Part shown: positions 14,001 through 26,800 of the stretch, in pieces
Numbering within the stretch: the stretch's first letter is position 1
Layout: every line of letters starts with the position of its first letter
Assembly: GCA_914767715.1 (NCBI GenBank)
Contig: OU612066.1
Span: forward strand, 30,230,283 to 30,294,282
Direction: 5' to 3'
Source of the DNA: Membranipora membranacea
Taxonomy: Eukaryota; Bryozoa; Gymnolaemata; Cheilostomatida; Membraniporidae
DNA: 64,000 nt
The notes under the pieces: model-generated
Database searches by the model: none
The model's input: the letters and a program-made list of their open reading frames with translations, nothing else
Told to the model about the DNA's origin: nothing
Translations under genes and position numbers: made by a program

Positions 14001-16777
14001 TCGTCAGTAAAACATTTCAGTGGTATAATTACTGGTATGGTATTGATGGCATTGATCTTTTGATGGCCACAGCTTACTTTGTACCACAATTCAGCGGTTT
14101 CCTGTAACTTACTATTATATGGAAGAGCAAAGTACATGACAACACTCAGCACCAACATAATAGCTCCAACTCCGATAAAAGTTCCAGCGAATCCTCCTAG
14201 CTGTCAAATAATAAACAAATAGAATAAGAGGAATTCACCTATTCGACATGGTACAAGATAATGAAAGAAACAACAAAAGCTAGATATTCTAAGACCTCAT
14301 CACAATAGTTATAGGTGGCAGAGTAAGGCTTGTTTCGTAGCGTAGTTGGTGTTCCTAATTTCCTATCTGGTATTTTAGATGTCACGGAAGCATCGTGATT
14401 CATCATTTAATGAGACTACATTGATTTAAGATCGTGCTTGATCCAGTTCGCCTGACTTTGGAGTTTGCTCCCCTTCTGCAGACAACCCGCTGATCGGGGG
14501 AAGAAATTCCTACTACAGAAAAACTGAATCAAATTTAATCTACATTAAAATCAATCAAAATAATTCCAGTCTAACACTCTTAATCCGAGAAAACATTACT
14601 TCTGAATATATCAAGTTTTTCTTTTTCTACAATGGCTCCTTAGATATTTCTAAAATTGATAACATGTGCTCCAAGATAACATACCGCGTAAAAAGCACTG
14701 CCGATAGCAGGTCCACACATAAAACCAACACCAACAGCAGTCTCTGAGTAACTCTGTAAATACACAAAATATCATAATTTTACTACCGGGTAATCACATC
14801 TCTCTCTGAGTAATTGCTCTGATGAGTGATGCTAGACAACCGGCTTTCCATACTCCATAGCTACAAATGTGATTAAAGCTTGGTTCCATAGTGCAGAATA
14901 TGATCTCAAAATCCTCAAGACTCTTGCAAGCACCTTGCAACTGTTTGGGTGATTCTCAATTGCTTATAATCTCACTGTTGTACAATAAATCACTTTCAGA
15001 ACTGAGGAGATGTCGCAACTTGTTGCAAGACCAAAAACCTTATCACGATATATGATATCAAACATTCCAGGCCAATGTCAATCAGCTATCTGTTGGGACA
15101 TAACAGTTTTATAAATTAGTAGAGTGAAATCACAAGATGGTACATTCACAACGAGAAGTACAACACTATCAAGTTAATCACGCAGACAGAGATAACACTC
15201 ACTTTACGCTTATATTTGTTCCTAGATATTGACATCGCATACAATCTAGACTAGCACGTGATCACATGTGATTTGTGCAAGCCGTGTGTACAAGATAACC
15301 AACATGTCTCAGTGATAAAAGTGAACAAGGGTAGCTTGCTATCTTTTGAACCCCAACGATTCCACAATTATGTGAAAACTCGTCTAATACTTATTCTAAG
15401 AAATTTGGTACCACACAAGTCATATAAATTGTGAAGATGTGGTATTTTTCTCAAATTACACAGGTCAACACTAGATGAAGCATGATCCAAATTGCCTGCA
15501 TTTAAGGTTTGCTCACCAGTAGAATGAAAATGACCCGACTTGATCTAGGTCAACACAGACAAGGTACTAAAATCTCATTGTTAATCAGATATGTATACTC
15601 TCTGTTGCATAGTCACATACCATGATTGCAGTGGTGGTGTCAGGAAAGGCTACTGGTAGTAGAGTAAAAGCTGCTGTAGCAAATGCCATCTGACCAATAG
15701 ACTGAACCGATCTGATGATAAAGGCCAGAACACAGTATTTAATCTCTGGGCTAGACTGGTTCAAAGTAGGAACAAACTCCAAAACTCCAAATAATGCTGT
15801 ACCACCACCAGCTAAGAAAAATCCGAATACAAATGTTGTGTGCAGCCCAATACGAGGTATCTGAAAATAAGGGATAAAAATGTTTATTGCGCAAATGTGT
15901 GAACAAGAGCTGAGCAAATCAGGGGAAGTTCTGTTTCCATGCATAAAAGAGAACAAAGATTTTGTCAGAATAAATAGAGTGGCATGAGCTGATAGTCGGC
16001 AAGATGTGAGGTGACCACTCCGGAACATAAAAACACTTTTCAAACATTTTTGATAGTATTATTTTAATTTCTCTCTACTAACCTCAAACAGCAGATATTT
16101 GTAAAGAGTAGAGGTTTAAAATTGGAAAGTTAGTTGACTTACCACTTTGCCCATGAACGGAGAGAATATAAGCTGTATAAGAGGAGAAATACCCAGAAGC
16201 CATCCTGTCAAATCTGAGTTAAGTCCGTGGGTTTTATCCTGGATAAATATAAATGAGCAGCAAATTATGACAGATTAGGTAGTCTAGAATCTAGAATGGG
16301 CAGGAAGAACAGGTCAGTCCGATAGTTCAAGTGACCTTTTGACCTGCTGTCAATGGGAATTCCAGAAAATGCATTGTGGGATACGGGTTCACATGACCCA
16401 TAAATCCGATTGGCACATCAGGATGAATATAATCAAATATAATTAAGACATTCAACATTGTCAAATTCTGAAAAATAATTTCTGCTTTTCAGATACTTAA
16501 AAGCTCAATGAACTACAACATATCTCAAATAAGTATTGAGCTTCGATATTTTATTTAAACTCACTATCTCTGGTAAGAATGGCGCCGGTAAGGACACACA
16601 GGCATTAACAAAGAACTGTCCTGTAAATGTCACTATTATTAGAATATATTCCTTGCGTGTGTACGGTGATCTCTTTTTCTTCTCGATCTGATGATAACTT
16701 CCTTCTTCATCTTCATCTTCGTTTGAATGTTTCCGGTCTTCTTCTGAAATGATGCCTGGTGTTACAGATTCAGTCAT
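11014..16777 (-). CDS. SLC18B1-like MFS transporter, copy C
   Basis: Complete 11-exon gene, 490 aa. Exons: 16565-16777, 16143-16238, 15621-15860, 14685-14753, 14113-14200, 13706-13854, 13061-13159, 12367-12467, 11822-11917, 11558-11644, 11014-11248. Exons 2-8 have exactly the lengths and phases of copies B and E. The protein starts MTESVTPG, with an acidic cytosolic stretch (EDEDEEGS) before TM1. It shows GWLLGISPLIQLIFSPFMGK, GVGFMCGPAIGSAFYA and WASIDPILEPEL. The tail reads ..NDSETRPLLA, and ETRPLL fits the acidic dileucine consensus [D/E]xxxL[L/I] used for lysosome/vesicle sorting. Its introns hold two SINE copies (introns 7 and 8) and two short MITEs (introns 3 and 4). Role by family: proton-coupled loading of polyamine-like or amine substrates into vesicles; the substrate is not proven here. 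Confidence 0.92.
11990..12214 (-). repeat. tRNA-derived SINE, family 2 (in intron 8 of copy C)
   Basis: Read on the minus strand from about 12214, the sequence has a tRNA-like A box (TGGCTCGGTTGGATAGAGCG) and a perfect B box (GGTTCGAATCC) about 40 bases later. An unrelated body follows down to about 11990. The tRNA part (12140-12214) does not end in a well-paired acceptor stem, and it sits inside an intron with a tail, so a SINE is more likely than a functional tRNA. The body differs from the 17578-17960 SINE. The distal boundary is approximate. Confidence 0.6.
12480..12780 (-). repeat. Divergent reverse copy of SINE family 1 (in intron 7 of copy C)
   Basis: On the minus strand this matches the body of the plus-strand SINE at 17578-17960. 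Shared blocks include CAACCACTG, GACTAGGTTTCC, GCATAGGAAG, and the GTAC..ACAG..GACTTCCATTAT-like segment, all in the same order. The AT-rich ATAATAATAT tail lies at 12480-12530, as expected for the 3' end of a SINE. Divergence is substantial, so this insertion is older than the 17578 copy. Confidence 0.7.
14428..14542. mobile_element. Short MITE, 9-bp-TSD family (copy 1)
   Basis: In intron 4 of transporter C. The left end reads AAGATCGTGCTTGATCC; the right end, reverse-complemented, reads TAGATTAAATTTGATTC. Flanks are CATTGATTT and CATTAAAAT (6 of 9 identical), consistent with an aged 9-bp target duplication. It is the most diverged of four related elements (see 15472, 27780, 31350). Confidence 0.5.
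15472..15547. mobile_element. Short MITE, 9-bp-TSD family (copy 2)
   Basis: In intron 3 of transporter C, 76 bp long. The left terminus is TAGATGAAGCATGATCC; the right terminus reverse-complements to TAGATCAAGTCGGGTC. It is flanked by a perfect 9-bp direct repeat, GGTCAACAC (15463-15471 and 15548-15556). This copy defines the target-duplication length of the family. Confidence 0.8.
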
Positions 16778-17577
16778 TTTTACAAATTAGTTTATGTAAA
16801 TTAACACAGCTGTGCTATACTTGTTTGTACTTTTCTAAATTGGACTGATGTTCTGTAAGTATGTCGACTTGTCAAGCTGAAATTGACCTATAAAAGCAGA
16901 ATCTTATTACGGTCATACTTGTATAGTGACTGATCACGACTTCAAGGAATGACATAGATAACAGACTCACGAGGTTAAATCAGTAAATACTATAGTATGT
17001 TATCAATATTGCTTAAATTGATGAATGAGCCAGGGTTGGACTGGTATTCACATTTATCCATGACACATGAGTTGTCTACAAGGTTCAAAGGTCAAAATTC
17101 AATGACAAATATCGGGGTTGAAGCTGTTGCTGGGCAATCTTGTGCACTTTTTGTTGTGATTCATGTTTGCCTTAAAAAATAGAAGCCACAGGGACAAACT
17201 AATCCAGCATTGATCTAACTACGCAAATTGTTTAATTTATGCAGAGATTGCCCATCCACCTGATACAGCTACAATATATAAGATTGACAGTTCTAGAGGC
17301 TGTTAGAATTAAACAAGAGATTATCCTCCTAGCTGGTTCATCTGAGGTTTAGCACGTCCAAATGTTCAGGTAGACATTGCAGCGTCCTTCAAAATTTTCC
17401 ATTTTCTAGCATTTCTAGAACTCAAAAAAAGTCACCTAACCAGCACAGATGAGAACAGTTTGACTACATTTTGGTTCCTATATAGCAAAGAGTCATTGCA
17501 CCTATGCTCCACCATGCAACCATGAGATTTTTTTTTCTTGTTTTATGAGGTCAAAAAGTTGTTATTTTTGTTAGTTT
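16778..17577. other. Upstream region of gene C
   Basis: No exon was seen. It should include the promoter of gene C and lies between C and the broken copy D. A short poly-T run occurs at about 17528-17537. Confidence 0.4.
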
Positions 17578-17960
17578 AGATTGGCGCAGTGGTTAGTGTG
17601 TCTGCCACTTGACCAGCCGGTTGTGGGTTCAAACCCCTTTTGGGACCGAAAGTCGTTTCGACTTTGACTGATCACACAGTCCCTTCGGATCAGGACATAA
17701 ATAATGGAAGTCTTCTGTATGTACAAAACCAGCGTGCATGCAAATTAAAGAACCCTCCTGTATGGTATAGCTCTTTACAGGAGGATCCTGTCATCAACCA
17801 CTGCAGCTCCGGCCTTGTAGCGATATGCTTCACGCTGGGTTAAAGCTGTCAGTGGTTGAAAAGTGGCACTAACGACTCGGAAACCTAGTCGTCGCTATAA
17901 ACCTCTTCCTATGCCGCACCTTGGTGCAGTCATCGTCTACCTAGACGGACAGCAATATTA
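17578..17960 (+). repeat. tRNA-derived SINE, family 1
   Basis: The head at 17582-17640 has an A box (TTGGCGCAGTGGTTAGTGTG) and a B box (GGGTTCAAACC) at tRNA-like spacing. A body of about 300 bp follows, and it ends in an (ATT)n tail at 17955-17972. A diverged reverse copy lies at 12480-12780. It sits exactly where the exons of broken copy D end (exon 4 at 18100-18168; no exon 5 follows), so it marks or adjoins the truncation point. Confidence 0.8.
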
Positions 17961-18099
17961 TTATTATTATTATAACCTACTTGTATATATGAACACCCCC
18001 ATAAAAACTTGTAATAAAAAATGCAGCGAGTTAGGGGGCGTTTGCAGTCGTGAAAAATTTCTAAATTTATTAATATAGACGCCAGTCTCAAAAACATAC

Positions 18100-20159
18100 C
18101 GCATAGAGTACACTGCCCATAGCTGGTCCACACATATAGCCGGCACCGCCAGCAGTCTCACAGTGACTCTGTAAAAAGAACAAATTCACATAGTACTATT
18201 CTATCCGAGATTACATAACCAAGGAATTTGGCCAGCATTGACAATAGATCAGTGGCTCAAAACTATCTGAGTACTTTCTCTGAAGAACATAGGTAGACAA
18301 CCCAGGCATAGTATTCCTCGGATCTAATCCATACCTGAGACTAAACAAGCCAAGAGATGGCTAGCTTTATCTCAAGTAAATGAGGCCTCAGTATGCTATT
18401 CAGGGACATATAGCAATTTATCAATATGCGGCCAAACCATGAATGGTCCAGTTAAACCACACACAGAGATAACACCCCCTGAACGCTCATGTTTGTTCCT
18501 TGATATTGACATCATTCACGCCAGGCCAGTATTTATGATCACCTGACCTTGTTGCACGTCATGTGTGCAAGATAACCCACATCTCTCAGTGAGGGAAGTG
18601 ATTGGCGGAAATTTGTTATCTTTGGACCAACCTTCTGATCTCCAAATATTAATGTACCAAAATTAAATGTCATATATTATAGTTACATAGTTTAATAGGG
18701 CCTGCCATGTGGCATGAGTAATCATTGATAAAAAAATTTTTATTCCTAAGTATTTGAATTCATTTTATCAAGTACTAAAACATTATTCTATTGTAAATTC
18801 ATATTTTTGTTCGCTTGCCTGATATGATTAACTAATTCCTAAACACACCCTCATTATGACCCTCTTTTGGGTGTCTTCTGTCTCCATGCTGAGAATAAGA
18901 TGCAACCTGTAAACTAAAATGCATCTCTAGAATCGCATGAGACTATAAGCGACCTTCCAGAATGGCATAAACTGAAACAGGACAATTATCAAATCTATAC
19001 AAGCTAGTCAAGTCTTGTATTTAAGTTGCATCTTATGATCTTACCATGATGGATGCGGTAGTGTAAGGACAGGCCGTCAACAGTAGAGTAAAAGTTGCCA
19101 TAGCAAAGGCTGAAGGATGAAGGATGAAGGCTAGCACGCAGTATTCAACCTCCGGGCTAGACATCCTGAAGGTTTGAACAAACTCTATAATTTCAAATAG
19201 CTCTGTAATTCCCCAGGCTAATAAAAATCTAAATACAAATATTGTGCGCAGTCCGATACACGGTATCTACAAAAGAGAGATGAATTTTCCATTCACACAT
19301 TTTTCAGATGGTAGCTGAGCAAACCAATCATGCAATCATGTTTGGGTTTTTTATCCGTGCATAAAAGAATATAGTGGTAAACCTTTTCTCAAAAATCAAT
19401 GATGCAGTATGAACTGTGGTGATGATGAAGGATATTACTGGTGAAATATAACAAAACAGATTTGTTTGTGCTGCTCGAATTTCCAACTGGTCACATCAAG
19501 AGGTGCTTTTCTGTGACAAGAAGAAGGCTCAAGTTGGGAAATAAGTTGACATACCACTTTGCTCATGAAGGGAGAGAATATTCGCTGTATCAGCGGAGGG
19601 ATTCCCACAAGCCATGCTGTCAAATCTCCACGGAGTTCATCCTGTATTATAGTAGTGGAGTGGTTAATTACGAAGCAGCACACCGGTATCTGAAATGGTT
19701 TTGACCTGGATTCGATTGGAACTATGAAAGTGCATTGTGGGATACTTGCTCGCATTAATCTAACCTTTATTTGAAAATTGATGAAAATAAATTACACAGG
19801 AAGGATGATTATGTTTAAAATTATGCTGCCCAAACTTGTCAGATTCTGCCTGTAGGGTATCAGTATTGTCATGAAACATTTGAGGCACTGGAGTATGTTA
19901 CATGCGGTGTACAATGTTCTATTTTTGAGACAAAACATGCACAAGTGTATCAATTTGTATAAACTCACCATCACTGGTAGGAATGGAACTGGACACAGAA
20001 CTGCCTGATAGATAAACTATTATAAGAATATATAACTTGTGTGTGTACGGTGACCTCTTCTTCTTCTCAATCTGGTGATAACTGCTTTCTTTATCATCAC
20101 CATTGTCTGTATTTCTGGGTTCTATCCGAAGTGATGCCTGAGGTTAAAGATTCAGCCAT
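18100..20159 (-). pseudogene. SLC18B1-like copy D, decayed 5' fragment
   Basis: Only counterparts of exons 1-4 exist. Exon 1 (about 19970-20159) begins with the family ATG but is shifted into an early TGA and has lost part of the TM1 motif (NACVSLPAPF is gone). Exon 2 (about 19557-19640) still reads LTAWLVGIPPLIQRIFSPFM. Exon 3 (about 19047-19270) is interrupted, with an internal short duplication (GAAGGATGAAGGATGAAGG). Exon 4 (18100-18168) is still open: SHCETAGGAGYMCGPAMGS. No exons 5-11 are found before gene C. Intron 3 (around 18460-18640) is recognisably similar to intron 3 of gene C (around 15180-15350), so D and C share a segmental duplication. Non-functional. Confidence 0.88.
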
Positions 20160-20829
20160 TGTCATATCGAGTTCATGTTTTCACTTCGGGATTTCATTAT
20201 AACACAGCAGAAAAATTGTAAAGATGTTCTGTCATCTTGCACAATGCTCAACCTTCTGTCTCCTCTAAACTCTAGTCATTTACATTGCTCTGGAAAAGTT
20301 AGCTCAGATACACCTGTCGCTCCAGTGAGATACTATGCTCTAAGCTTGTACAGACACTCTATCTAACCTGTAATGGGTGACACTAATCTCAATGATCCTC
20401 CACTAATCCTCAATTCATCCTGAATTATTCAGTATTGATTGGTCGGATACTCACTGAACATACAATATGTTGTGAAGTTTGTTTGTAATAAATAACTACT
20501 GTTTAGTTATGTCAGAGTGAAACAAAAACTAAATAAAACATTGGAATATGTACAGAAAACTCTGTCTTTGAAAAAATTCTCCTTGAGTTGTAATATTATT
20601 ATCATGACTTTAAATGGTGACAAAGATATCCAAACTCACAGTACAGGTCGAATCATCAAGTACCGTGACATATAATATGGTAAGGTTATTATTTGATACG
20701 CACACAAAAATTGAACCGTGTATAGAAGTTTCTCAGTGTCACCTGAGCCATTCTGCAGAGTTCAAAGTGCAAACTTCAGTATTATATAATGGATGTAGTT
20801 GGTTGGCTGTCAGGTAGCCTTGTGTACCA

Positions 20830-23115
20830 TTGATTGTTGCCAAATATAGGGTTTTGTTCATTCTAACTGTTCCCCACCGCCAAGATAACACATTAGACCT
20901 TGTATTCACTGACATCCATGAATATGTGAACTCACCCAAGGAAACATGTCTATCAGCGCCTAATGTTGGAAATAGTGACCATAGCTCCATCACTCTTTCA
21001 TCAAACGTTAAACCCAAACAGAAGTATGTTAATTTGCGAAAAAGGGTGATTACTGAGAAGACAAAAATTGCCATCACAGAGAGTTTACATGAGCAGAGCT
21101 GGGATGAAATAATCAGCTAGCCTGATCCTGATAGCAAAGCTGAGAAGTTCCAAAACATTATGACGTCAATCATCGACACACACTGCCCGATAAGATCAAC
21201 ACCACCCTGATTGGGAAACATCCTATTACAACTCCACTAATAACAAAACTCAGAAGAGCAAAGAAAAAGTTCTATAAGCGTGGGTGTGAATGCTGGAAGC
21301 ATTACGCTGGTCAGTTGAAGGCTGAGTTACAGAAGTTTCAGCAAAAGCAGGCAGACAACAATATAAACAATCTATTGGCAGGAAGCAATGCTGGTGGAAG
21401 AATGTCCGGTCAGTAACTGGGGAGACTAAATCAACTAACCCTACAAGTTACTTATATCTAGACGACCAGTGAATGGAACCATCTTATTTCTGTTCAAAAC
21501 TCAATAGTTACTACTTGTCTATTGCTGGCGATATAACGATTGAGTTGCCGGAAATTCCAGCATCGGAAAATCCCCCATCCTATGTGCTTGATAAGCAGGA
21601 TGTTTACAAAATACTACAGGGCATCAATACGAACAAAGCAACTCACTCGGATGATTACCCAGGTTGGGCGACAAAAAACAATGCAGACATGCTCTCAACA
21701 CCAATAGCACATATAATACAATCAATACTCAACTCAGGCAAATTTCCCTCCATCTGGAAAAAAGCTGAGATCAAGCCGTTACCAAAATCATCGGATCCTA
21801 AAACTTGCAAGGACTATCGACCAATTTCGCTCTTATACCATCTTAGCAAAATCACAGAGTTGTTCATCAAGAAAGAACTAGCCAAATCCACACCTTTTGA
21901 CATGCATCAATATGCATACATAAATGATGTGGGTACAACTGATGCTCTAGTACAACTGACGACAACTGCTTCTCAAGATCTTGACAAGAAATCCACATAT
22001 GGGGTCCAATGCCTTCTCATTGACTTTAGCAAGGCATTTGACCTAATGAAACCAGACACGCTGACCAACAAACTCCTTACCATGGCTGTACCAACGCCTC
22101 TAGTACATCTTATAGCAGACTTCCTCTCAAAACGACAACAATGCGTGAAATTTCAGGACTCTCAGTCTAATATCAAATCATCCACAATCCTAGGGCCAGC
22201 ATTGTGGAATATCTATGTTGCAGACGTGTGCCATGACATCCCAGTTATCAAATACACAGATGACACCACAATCTACGATGTAGTGCCAAAATCAAAAGTG
22301 ATAACAGTTTACAAATGTGAACGAAACAGAGATATAACCATTGCTGACAATAACATGCAAACAGATGCTGATAACGCAGTACAGTGGTGTGACCACTCCA
22401 ACCAAAAGATCAATGCAGCTAAAACGCAGTATATGATGCTGACACTTCAACTCAACACCACCATATCACCGCCTATTACCATCAAAGGTGAGCCTATTTC
22501 TCAAACCAAATCAGCAAGGTTAATGGGTGTGAAGGTCGACGACCACCCCACTTTTACATCTCATAACAGATCTGTGATTAATAAGGCTAGATCAGCTGTA
22601 CACGGGCTGCTTATGCTCAAGCGCCACGGGGTACATACCCAATCGCTAGTCAAGTTCTATCAGGCTAGGATAATGCCTATTCTCACATATGCTGCGCCTG
22701 CGTGGCACTTTTACCTACCACAGTATGGGAAAGACCTTATTGAAAGGCATCAAAGTTTGTGTTTGAGACTTATTTTCCCCGAGATAGCTTCCTACACCAA
22801 GCGTCTTGATAAATCTAAGATCCGAAGAATAAATGACATATTAAGCAAATTATGCAGTGACTATGTTTCTAAAGTACTTTCTAACGAGAACCACTGGCTA
22901 CACCACCACATCCCACAAAAGCAATCTATCAACAGGCATAGTGCCAGGTTATCAGACAAGCCCATATTAAACAGTAGAACAGCTCTCCTAAGCAAATCAC
23001 TATTTTATAGCTACATGTAAATGCGATGAATTTTAGTTTTGTTTTTCGATGTACGCATGTTCTCATTGGCCTTAAGCACTGAACAGCTAATAAAGTGTAA
23101 AAAATTTTTTTTAAA
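20830..23115 (+). mobile_element. Degenerate non-LTR retrotransposon (LINE)
   Basis: A 5'-truncated, mutated LINE lies between transporter loci D and E. Positions 20830-21120 encode the C-terminal end of an APE-type endonuclease (..DNTLDLVFT.., ..GNSDHSSI..), then hit a TAG. Several stops and frame changes follow to about 21470. A long open frame at 21473-23020 (515 aa) is the reverse transcriptase: DYRPISLL, LIDFSKAFD, LGPALWNIYVADV, and the catalytic box as YTDD (usually YADD). The usual GVPQG segment before the LGP motif is missing. A 3' region with AATAAAG and an A/T-rich tail ends near 23115. The type is Jockey/CR1-like; the clade cannot be fixed by eye. Inactive. Confidence 0.88.
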
Positions 23116-23811
23116 ATGATGTGTGGTGGCCACAGTGACTAGCCAATGTGTCGTTCTGATTGGTTGGGATAGAGCCATCACTTTGTCAAATTTACCTGCA
23201 TTTTGAGTTGCACCTCCCTCCCCCCCCCCCCCCACCTCCCTTTGAGCCATCGGCAAATCAGAAGAACGGAGACAACTAGTCTGACCCCCTCGCCAGACGC
23301 CCTCCCCCCTTAAAAAGATATTAAGATATCATGTAGCCTTTGTAGCGGGCCAAATGACAAAAAGGGGCATTAGTTTCTTTATCGTAAATAATTGTTTGTC
23401 ATCTTCATTGGTTTCTCAATGGGTAGAAAATAATTTTTATTGGGCTAATAATGAGGTAAAACAAGATTAAGATTTCCTTTCACTGAAGAAAATTACTCAT
23501 AAAGAGATACCAAGTTCGGTGACCTTGGTATGAGCACAAGAGCACAAACATTGAGCAGACTGACTTAGTCGATTTGAAACTAACACATTGTATTATATTG
23601 TATATGTTATGTAATATATTCACGAGGATAAATATGGGGAGTTATAATACACAGTAACTAGCCCACACAATTCACCAGCTGCGCCCATTAAATAGGGGGC
23701 CGTTAAATAGGGCAGTCAAATAAAACCTAGTGTATAGAACGAAAAAATGGCTAGGACGAGCACCTTGAAATAGGATTATTAGGGGTCGAAGATTTTATAT
23801 GTGAGAATATT
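23116..23811. other. Spacer between LINE and gene E
   Basis: It contains a poly-C run (about 23219-23233) and a C/T-rich tract, then AT-rich DNA. No exon was found. It is the 3' flank of gene E. Confidence 0.4.
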
Positions 23812-26800
23812 TTAAGCCAAAAGTGGCTGTGTCTCGTCGTGGTTCACGACAGCGCGATGATGATCTGGTGGTTCAGTAGTCCTATTATAGCTTGTGTCCT
23901 TCATATGACACTTTTTTATAGACCTGTGTAGTTTCAGCATCGCTATTGCAACGACTATGGCTACTGATCCAAATGAGTAATAAGTCATTGTCCAGGAAAA
24001 GCTACTTTCTTTAGTTACTGTTCCAGAAAATGTAGGTCCAAAGAAATCCCTATCAAAAGAAGCGAAATAATTACAAGGGAAGCCTATGTAGCTCGTTCGT
24101 GAATAGGTCCTTATCGTCTATATGTGAAGGGTGGCTGAAATCAAATCATCGGTTTTAGAAGTAACCTAACCTATGTGGCTCAGGATTACATTCTGTGTGA
24201 ATAATGCCTATCACAACTTATATGAGTGCAAGGGGTTTATTGATCAATCCTGCAATGATCCTCCAATGAGAATTGAACTCACCAGCCACAAATCAGACCA
24301 AGTAGTCTATCAGCAATGTAAGCGTACAGAGAAAGACCAGGCCATTACACCTTGCGCGCCAAAATCAACAAGCTGAACAAAAGCCATATTTTTTCTCTTT
24401 TTAGAATAGCGTTGCAGCCAGCTTACGCCCAGTGTGGTAGGATCTTACATTGTAAAAGTTATCTTGCAGCCAACTCTGGTGTAAGCGATAAGTTAGAATT
24501 ATGGAACGGAGTTAGATCTGCCGATCCAGAATAATGCTGTAAACAGCCTGCCACATTGGCTAGGAGTTTTGCTCTCTTTTTTCATGGAAGGATAACTCCA
24601 GTCAGTCCCAAACTACATGGTACAACAAACTGTGAATCTTTTTTATTATAATTGTGATCGATTCATCTCAGAGAGAACTTAGTGATAACTCACCCAAATG
24701 AGACTGCACTAAAGTAGAACCCGGATATTAAAGCTGTTGTTGATGTATTCCTTTTCTCGGCATCTTCGTGGTCACTGAAATAGACATAGTGACAAATTGA
24801 TTTTATTTCACAATTCAATCTGAGGTGCAGTAAAGTTATTATCCCAATATTGAGGCCTTATTCTTCAGGTGATACAACTCTCTTCATAATACCCAGTTTG
24901 TTTAAGGGACCATAACAACGCATTCTGGTGTTATTGGGGAACAAGCAGGGCCAAAAAACACATCTAACAAAACATAACATCCAAGCAAGGTTCCCTAAAC
25001 TGAAATCAACCTCATAAACGGCGCAGTATTATTGTTTTCCTTCAAAACTTACCTCTCATTCCCAAAGATAATGGTTAGTGATGGTACAATAGTCAGGCCT
25101 AGCGACAATCCCATCACCCCAATTCCAATCAACAACAGCCATAACGGTCTAAAAAAATAGAGCATATTATGACATTGACAGGCCAATACGAAAAACAACA
25201 GAAAAGCTGTGAGTTAGTTTTGTTTTTTACAGTACAATTCCTGTGTTTTATCTTCCTCATGACATAGCTGCTATAATACTTGATTAAATTAAATTAAACG
25301 AACTCTGATTTAGTTGCTTATGACTCATATGGAAGACCATCTATGCAAAAGATTTTTTCTATGGGGATCGAGGTTGTAACGCCTGACGACGTAGCGTCAT
25401 GACTGGATGAAAACGCCTCCTCACTCCCTCAAAATACAAACAGTACAATGTTTTGATCTTCATCCAGCTATCTTTGTTAAGAGTTACAAGGACTCATTGT
25501 CAAATGATATTGCAAGAGGGATAGCACAATTTTGTTTGCCCAATTTCTTCAATACAATAAATACTTTGATTTTGTGTCTCGATTTCTACACTCATTAATC
25601 GAAAGATGAATGTAGGTAAGCTTTGCAATTGGACAATATGATTTACAGACATACGGTAGCATAGGAGGAGTACATGTACTAGCTTACTTTTTTTAAGGCA
25701 ATAATGATATATTAATTTTCTTACCTCTGTAGCCAGGGAAGAAGAGGACATGGGCCCATAATTAGGAAGTTCAGGCAGGATATGATGTAGCCGATTGCAC
25801 CAACATAAAATGGATCCAGTTTGTTCTGCAAACATAAAAAAATAGATGACTGCAATAATGATGAGAGAAATTCGGATCGCGCTACATTATTTATTGTTGC
25901 GAAATATCTTGGAGTTTGAGCTGCTCAACTGAAGCCGTGTGTAAACTCCATAGATTTAAAAACTGTTTTTAAATCTATGGTAAACACCAAATACTCAAAA
26001 CAGCAGCGGAATCCCAAAGCAGTTTTGATTTAAGATTTGACACTTCTAAATACTATGCTCCTTGGCTAACTGATGAATGTGCATATCAAGGGCATTTCAC
26101 CGCAGATATAGTCTAGTGGTTAATGTTAAGGCAAACCTTGATTCAAAAATTCATGAGACCGACACACAATGGAATCCAGTACCCAATTGTTGATCTAGAC
26201 CGCTGAGCTCGATATGATATAATTTGCAGCAAAGCATAAGCACTTATGTGCCAAGTTTCTGTAGGCGGATATCGCCACACTAGGCACTTCAAAATATCAT
26301 AATCATAATCATAATCATAATATCACATTTGCCATGTTTGATAAGGTTTAGGATTACAAGAGAATCTTATCTAATCTGACATCCAATACGACATGGACAT
26401 GTTAACGGAATCCCTCAATACAGCTCTGACTTATAATACCCAGCAAGATAAGAGCTAAATTTCATTTATGTCTCCATCACCTTTTCTCTGGGGGAAATTC
26501 AGGGACATCTATTGTTGGATACTCAGACAAAAATGCCAATGCATGTCTTCAAGAACATGCCGATGCATGTCTTCAGGAACAACACAATGCTGGATCCTTG
26601 TTAGCATGCCCTATAAGGCAACGATGCCGATTTTCCTTTGGTATATGAGAGAGGTTTGAGGGCCCAAGGCACTCCCCACTGATTTATTGCATATAACTAC
26701 TCTATGGCACAGACCCTCTAGCTCCTTCTACGGGTCCTATCCCGACTGTGGGTGATACTCTAAGTAAATACTTACGAATCTATCGAGACATTTCCCTATA

